64,000 nt of DNA, taken from NCBI RefSeq assembly GCF_900110125.1, contig NZ_FOCN01000005.1, positions 142,023 to 206,022 of the forward strand. Reading direction: 5' to 3'. The position numbers and the translations under genes were made by a program. Below, one piece after another: positions 59,522 through 64,000 of the stretch. The notes beneath the pieces are model-generated. The model was given only the letters and a program-made list of their open reading frames with translations, was not told where the DNA came from and searched no databases. The DNA is from Cryobacterium luteum. Its GTDB lineage: Bacteria; Actinomycetota; Actinomycetes; Actinomycetales; Microbacteriaceae. The number at the start of each line of letters is the position of its first letter. Position 1 is the first letter of the stretch.

Positions 59522-61273
59522 ATGCCACAGGAGTTCAGTCCCAGAGTACGCAGACACTTCCGTGAGTTGGGAGTCAGTTTCGTCCTGAGAGAAATAGACG
59601 CCTTTTGGAGTGACGAGGGTTTCACCCGTGCTGGTCCTGTTACCGTCGAGCAAGGCGAACGCCGGACTCGGTGGGCTGAATACGAGATGTCAGTTGACTG
59701 GACAGATCCCGCTCACCTCGAGCGTGTAGCTCGGGTGTACGAGCAGGTGCTTCCAGAGGTGGGGTCGCCAGAATTGCAAGCAACGATGGTCATCCTTGCC
59801 CGCGACGGTTGGACAATGACCTCACTTCAACAGATCCGACCCTCCGAACCCGCACCGCGCTTGAATCACACCCCCGCAGCGGCCGTAGAAACGACACCTT
59901 TGATGGGTCGCCGGTATTTGTTGGACCTGAACCCTGTTGGTGAGGGAGGGTTCGGCGCTGTCTTCTTTGCCACAGATACTTTCGCCAGGTTTGGAGACCC
60001 TAAGCGAGTCGCTGTGAAGAAACTTCTCCCACAAGCGCTGTCGAATGCTGACGCTGCACGTCGGTTCCGTCGTGAGATCAAAATTATTTCTGGTCTAAGC
60101 CACCCCAACGTGCTGCCAATCCTCGATTCAGGTCAGGACGATGCCGACGGCGATTGGTATGCCATGCCAATTGCTGATGGTGGGAGCCTCAAGGACCTTG
60201 TGCCTGATGGAATTGGACTGGATACCGCTGAGGTCCTCGAAGTGCTTCGACAGGTGGCAGCGGGGATTCAACATTTGCACACCCGCGACACAATCCACAG
60301 GGACCTGACCCCGGGCAACGTCCTCCTCGTAGATGGAACGTGGATGGTCTCTGATTTCGGGCTTTCTGTGGCAGAGGAGTGGGCCACGGGCTTCCAGACA
60401 ACGTCCGTTTTTGGGATGGGCACCGGGGGCTTCATTTCTCCCGAGCAGGCGACATCCTTCAAAGACGTGACGCACGTGACCGATATCTACTCATTGGGAA
60501 AACTGACGCAGTACATGACTACAGGCAACTGGCCTACATCTCCGGTTCTCGCCAACAATGCGCTTCATGGAATTATTCAACGGGCTACCCAGCATGATCC
60601 CGACGATCGACACCAGAACGTCGGAGACTTCCTCGCAGCTGTCGAGATTGAGCTGGGCAAACCGCCTGCGGGCCCTGAGACTCCTATGGATGTCGCTGAA
60701 CGCTATATCAGAGGCCTGCGCGCAGGAGCCATCTCGCGGCCCGAAGCAAAAGAGATCATGGATTGGATGCGTCTCCTCGACCCGTCCGCTTCGCGGAACG
60801 CAGAGCATATTCTGAACGTTGGCTCCGCGTTCACTTGGGAAGCACTCAAGACCATGTGGGCGGTGGATCCCGGTGCGTTCGAGTACATCATCAGAGCATT
60901 CTGCAAAGTGGTGCTCGACGACGGCGATCTTGGGTTCGCCGGGGTAGATGCGCCCGCCCGCGTAATCTACTGGGCGGACAGCGTGGCGCAGAGCCCGAGT
61001 ATTCGACAGATCGTCATCACGAGCCTCTGCCTCTTGGGTAGTTCCTACAACCGATGGATGGTGGCCGATCTCATCGATACCATCCTCAAGTCCACGAATG
61101 TCAAAACTTTGGACGAACCCACGCTATCTGGGTTCCGGGCCGCCGGTGACAGCGCGGCCGAGTGGGCACTGTCGGGTAAGGATTTCGAGAACTACAATCG
61201 TCGCCTCGGTGCGTGGCTCACGATGTTTACGCCCGCTGGGATGGAATTCCTCAAGTCCCAGCAGGCCACATAG
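59522..61273 (+). CDS. Serine/threonine protein kinase with AbiJ-like N-terminal region
   Basis: A 583-residue soluble kinase. Residues 1-105 are not kinase; the pattern RRHFRELGVSF, then WAEYEMSVDWTDPAHLERVA, RVYEQVL and ARDGW resembles the N-terminal domains of AbiJ-type abortive-infection proteins. The kinase domain spans about 130-380: glycine loop VGEGGFGAVF, Lys in VAVKKLL, Glu in RREIKII, HRDLTPGN (259-266), DFG (278-280) and SPE at the APE position. All catalytic residues are intact. The C-terminal 200 residues are helical. No membrane helix or PASTA domains, unlike PknB. Isolated on the plus strand within the putative island. Confidence 0.85.
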   Translation: MPQEFSPRVRRHFRELGVSFVLREIDAFWSDEGFTRAGPVTVEQGERRTRWAEYEMSVDWTDPAHLERVARVYEQVLPEVGSPELQATMVILARDGWTMTSLQQIRPSEPAPRLNHTPAAAVETTPLMGRRYLLDLNPVGEGGFGAVFFATDTFARFGDPKRVAVKKLLPQALSNADAARRFRREIKIISGLSHPNVLPILDSGQDDADGDWYAMPIADGGSLKDLVPDGIGLDTAEVLEVLRQVAAGIQHLHTRDTIHRDLTPGNVLLVDGTWMVSDFGLSVAEEWATGFQTTSVFGMGTGGFISPEQATSFKDVTHVTDIYSLGKLTQYMTTGNWPTSPVLANNALHGIIQRATQHDPDDRHQNVGDFLAAVEIELGKPPAGPETPMDVAERYIRGLRAGAISRPEAKEIMDWMRLLDPSASRNAEHILNVGSAFTWEALKTMWAVDPGAFEYIIRAFCKVVLDDGDLGFAGVDAPARVIYWADSVAQSPSIRQIVITSLCLLGSSYNRWMVADLIDTILKSTNVKTLDEPTLSGFRAAGDSAAEWALSGKDFENYNRRLGAWLTMFTPAGMEFLKSQQAT

Positions 61274-61663
61274 AGGGCACTGCCACCACACCGACCTCTC
61301 ACGGCCTCCTAATTCCTACGGGACAAGGCGCAAGGGCAGGTGGGCGTCCTCCTTGAGGGTGACACCTGTTCTGTGTTCGCTCAAGTCCCGTGCCAAGGTT
61401 GTTCCGCATGCGCCGCCCGATTAGGACGGTTATGTCAGCAGGTAGAATAGCTATTGCAGAATCTGCCGAATAGGGCTCCCCTCATGTCCTGTCTCATCTA
61501 AGTTAAGGCAGCCTCATTTTTTGATATCTATGCTGCTTGGCGCCAGGGATAGCTTGGACCGAGCCGCTCCGGCTTCATCGGGACCCCGCAGCATGAACAC
61601 GTCAGGGTTTCGCGTCCGGAGCTGAGTGAATCGGCAAGTGGACGCCAACGCCGTAAACAAGAT
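61274..61663. other. Intergenic stretch, nothing recognised
   Basis: About 390 bp with no gene-like frame. AT-richer patches (TTTTTTGATATCTATG near 61515) may hold promoter or terminator signals. Confidence 0.4.
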
Positions 61664-61906
61664 CTAAGTCGGGGACACTGACGCAAACGAGGCGACCGCC
61701 GACTCGAAATGATCGAACATGACGTGCCGTCGCGGCGCCTCTATATTCATGACTTCAAAAGCAGAACCACGTTTCTCGATGTAACCGAGCACCTTCTCGG
61801 GTGACCTTTCGTTGCAGCGGCGATCGCCCACCCGCCATTCATGATCGGACAGGCTTCGGACCTCGAGATCTCCCGTTGCGCACGGTTCATGACCCTGATT
61901 CGACAT
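61664..61906 (-). CDS. Small hypothetical protein (80 aa)
   Basis: MSNQGHEPCATGDLEVRSLS leads into a compact domain: EWRVGD, then ERSPEKVLGYIEKRGSAFEV and DHFESAVASFA. This pattern (a W-R-V-x-D start, a LGFIE/LGYIE core and a final FxxxxxAVxxF) is common to short proteins of unknown function in Microbacteriaceae. ATG 61906 follows GAAGGAGATTCA. A truncated paralogue lies at 48342-48484. Confidence 0.65.
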   Translation of the reverse strand: MSNQGHEPCATGDLEVRSLSDHEWRVGDRRCNERSPEKVLGYIEKRGSAFEVMNIEAPRRHVMFDHFESAVASFASVSPT

Positions 61907-62289
61907 TGAATCTCCTTCGTGATGAGCAGCCCGGACCGGCGGTACCTCAACCAACTCCGATGCCGCTTGCATCTCCACCTAACATAGCCCCCACCCCTGA
62001 CCGCATGCCATGGCCGCATGCCGTTGCCAGCACATGCAGCACCTACCAATCACCGTTATTGGGGACAGCGCTGCGCAAAGTCCGAACCGACTTCACGCAG
62101 ACGGTGTTACCGGCGGTTCCGGTGTTGCCTGGCGAGTAATCCGAGCCGCTTTTGGCCCAGTTCTTGATCTATTCGGGCTCACACTCAATCGAATTTTTGG
62201 CGTTGCAGACCTGCCGAACACAGCATCTCGTAACCCTGCGGTTCGGAGCCTTGGCTTAAACGGAAAGATTTCTTCTGCAGGGTCGCCAC

Positions 62290-62544
62290 AAGCTTGCGTT
62301 CATATCCGATGAACTCGCCGCACTCACCTCAGCCGGGGACGGAAGCGTAGCCTGGCTCATAGTCGCCGCCGTGGTCAACAGCGTCGCCAGCCTGCCCTCT
62401 TATCTACGCTGGCTGGCACCGATGTTCTCCCAAGCGTCCGCGCTTCCTTTTCCCAGCGACCTCATCACCTGTCGCCGCTGCAGCACGCAGGCAGCGCGAC
62501 TGGACAGGTCGCTTAGCCTCGATCCACCGGTCCGCCTTGAGTGA
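62290..62544 (+). pseudogene. NuoN-like fragment next to the IS1380 copy
   Basis: The frame reads KLAFISDELAALTSAGDGSV then AWLIVAAVVNSVASLPSYLR and WLAPMF, resembling the final helices of NADH-quinone oxidoreductase subunit N or a related antiporter-like subunit. After about 50 codons it becomes unrelated sequence. No upstream part is found between 61907 and 62289, so it is a relic, probably cut by the IS insertion. Assignment is moderate at best. Confidence 0.4.
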
Positions 62545-62649
62545 GCGTGGTCGCTGAATTCTGAGCGGTGTTGTGGTGGTGGGCGCGGCGAAGTTGTCGG
62601 CCGTGCTGCCGATGGTGTTCCGTGATCTTCGGTGCCGGATGGCTGGTGG

Positions 62650-63999
62650 TCAGGTGGGGACGGTGCGCGGCGGGCCGCAGGCCGCCGCGAATGCGGTTGT
62701 CCACCCGGTTTCCCATGGCCAGCTGGCCGGCAGATGCAGACGAATTTTCCGGGCTGAGGTGGAGATTCGGACGGGAATGTTGATGAGTTTGCGGCGGATG
62801 GTGCCGCTGCGCGCTTTGCCAAGATCGGCGCTGGCGAGTGAACCAACGGCGCGGGAAAGGTTGAACGCGATCGTGGCCAGCACGAGCCAGGCCGCGTTGG
62901 CCGTGAAGACACCGGAGGGCAGATGGGCCAACGCGCTGTCCTTGAGGTCGGCATTGATTTGCTCGATGATGGCATGCTGGCGATGGGTCTGATCGGCCGT
63001 GACGGTGTCCAGCGCGCTGGTCGTGAAGAACGCGTGAAAGCGGTGCGTGTCGAAGAGGGTCGGTTGTCCTTCGCTCGCTTTCTGGTTCAGTTCCGGGATC
63101 CGCCGTACGACCGGTCGGCCCTTGATGCGTTCGGATTTCTTGCGTGAACTGAACGCGGTGAAGGTCACTTCGGCGACCTCGGCAGACGAAATCCAGGCGC
63201 CAGTTTCCTCGTCTCGGATCGCGTCGGTGTAGTTAATCGTGGTCCACTGGTCGGCGGTGATCGTGGCGATCGCGCGCTTGACGGCGGGGTCCATCCGCGC
63301 GGTAATGGACACTTTCACCCCAGCACGGTGCGCGGCGGCGACGACAGCGTGGCCATAGAACGCGCTATCAGCGCGCAGCAGCATAACGCCGGTCGCCGCT
63401 GTACTGCGCAGGCGTTTCACTGTGGCGAGCACGTCGCCGACAAATTTGCCCGCGCCGCGGGGAGAGCCCGTCGATCCTTTCCGTAGCCGGGATCCGATGA
63501 TGATCGGTGCGGCCTTCGGTGTTGAGACGATGCCGATCAAGGCGTTCAGGCCGCGCACTCCGGAGTAGCCGTAGCCGGATCCTTGCTTCTGGTAGTCGTG
63601 GACTTCCTTGATGGTGTCGTCGATATCGACTAGGGCATAGTCATCGATCCCGGCGACGATTGGCGTGTGGGTGGCCAGGTTGACCAGCCACCGCCAGGCG
63701 ACGGCATCGAGCTGACGGACGTGGCCAAACGTGAACGCGCGGAGGAACGATCCCAGCGTCGACGGTGCGTAGGTTCCGACGAAGAGTTTCCTCATGCCGC
63801 CGTGCCGCAGCAGCGCCATGTCGTCAATCGAGTCGGCCCCGGCGAGCATTCCCGCGACCAACGCGGTGACTTTCAATCCGGAGTTCGCGCCGAAGTATCC
63901 AGGCACGCTCAACCGGGCGTCGACGAGCTCCCCGAGACCTGTTTTCACCGCCAACGCCAGCGCGGGGACGAGCCCTGCGGCCGACACGAGATTTGTGTC
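62650..63999 (-). CDS. IS1380-family transposase, start beyond the right edge
   Basis: At least 450 codons of a DDE transposase: VAGIDDYALVDIDDTIKEVH gives the first Asp pair, LLRADSAFYGHAVV the second catalytic Asp and HAIIEQINADLKDSALAHLP the Glu region, followed by NAAWLVLATIAFNL. These are hallmarks of IS1380/IS1676-type transposases. The frame is open at the edge (DTNLVSAAGLVPAL), and the usual start lies about 15-20 codons further out. The gene looks intact. Confidence 0.88.
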   Translation of the reverse strand, partial: DTNLVSAAGLVPALALAVKTGLGELVDARLSVPGYFGANSGLKVTALVAGMLAGADSIDDMALLRHGGMRKLFVGTYAPSTLGSFLRAFTFGHVRQLDAVAWRWLVNLATHTPIVAGIDDYALVDIDDTIKEVHDYQKQGSGYGYSGVRGLNALIGIVSTPKAAPIIIGSRLRKGSTGSPRGAGKFVGDVLATVKRLRSTAATGVMLLRADSAFYGHAVVAAAHRAGVKVSITARMDPAVKRAIATITADQWTTINYTDAIRDEETGAWISSAEVAEVTFTAFSSRKKSERIKGRPVVRRIPELNQKASEGQPTLFDTHRFHAFFTTSALDTVTADQTHRQHAIIEQINADLKDSALAHLPSGVFTANAAWLVLATIAFNLSRAVGSLASADLGKARSGTIRRKLINIPVRISTSARKIRLHLPASWPWETGWTTAFAAACGPPRTVPT

Positions 64000-64000
64000 G

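Larger units (their letters stand above)
55244..64000. mobile_element. Left end of a putative tRNA-Gln genomic island
   Basis: Inference from three facts: the tRNA-Gln 3' fragment at 55244-55277 with its terminator outside; the drop in GC and the run of unrecognised genes directly inside; and accessory-type cargo (AbiJ-like kinase, helical-repeat module, IS1380). The other boundary with an intact tRNA-Gln and the integrase would lie beyond the window. Confidence 0.45.

Noticed and set aside
1..64000. CRISPR array
   Set aside because: No regularly spaced direct repeats of 25-40 bp and no cas genes were seen.

Overview
The window is high-GC actinobacterial DNA. Gene content and order (recG-rsmD, thiL, a DUF3515 lipoprotein, ddl-gpsA-plsC-murA-leuD-leuC), the frequent GCGGATGCC/GGCATCCGC codon context and many small actinobacterial families point to Microbacteriaceae (a Cryobacterium/Leifsonia-like genus). 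This is inference from gene families; no rRNA is present.

Region 1 (1-15.1 kb) is core chromosome: recG (cut by the left edge), rsmD, thiL, a DUF3515 lipoprotein, and a long minus-strand cluster (leuC-leuD-murA-plsC-gpsA-ddl) for leucine, peptidoglycan and phospholipid synthesis. leuC is preceded by a leucine-rich leader peptide and a hairpin that look like an attenuator. A PP2C phosphatase, a TerC membrane protein behind a yybP-ykoY (manganese) riboswitch, a methyltransferase, tRNA-Glu(CUC) and a metallo-beta-lactamase-fold protein follow.

Region 2 (15.1-24.7 kb) holds a self-contained ABC exporter/TetR operon with twin palindromic operators, a 931-residue hybrid histidine kinase whose last receiver lacks the phospho-acceptor Asp, a broken response regulator, two truncated genes, a lipoprotein/membrane-protein pair and a DHFR-like reductase.

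Region 3 (24.7-32.5 kb) is less GC-rich and forms one amine-use locus: a double AsnC/Lrp regulator, two coupled flavin amine oxidases, and a convergent spermidine/putrescine-type ABC importer. Imported polyamine-like substrates would be oxidised by the two oxidases.

Region 4 (32.7-49 kb) is mosaic. Intact parts are a ParA-like ATPase with a basic Rho-N/SAP-like protein, a ureohydrolase/SnoaL/NCS1 permease/cyclase operon opposite an XRE-cupin regulator, a NYN protein, an SRPBCC protein, a DUF4365 protein, a TetR/membrane-protein pair and an HxlR/RidA pair. Between them lie fragments of an integrase and excisionase, a MobF relaxase, a HigA-like antitoxin, ISL3 and IS3 transposases, a thiolase, and partial copies of genes found intact near 57-62 kb.

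Region 5 (49-55.2 kb) is a probable three-gene operon: HupE/UreJ-like membrane protein, GntR/HutC regulator and a large secreted metallophosphoesterase.

Region 6 (55.2 kb to the right edge) looks like one end of a genomic island. It starts at a 3' fragment of tRNA-Gln followed by a terminator, and carries lower-GC unknown genes, a two-gene module with an Arg/Glu-rich helical-repeat protein, a serine/threonine kinase with an AbiJ-like N-terminal region (candidate phage defence), and an IS1380-family transposase running off the edge.
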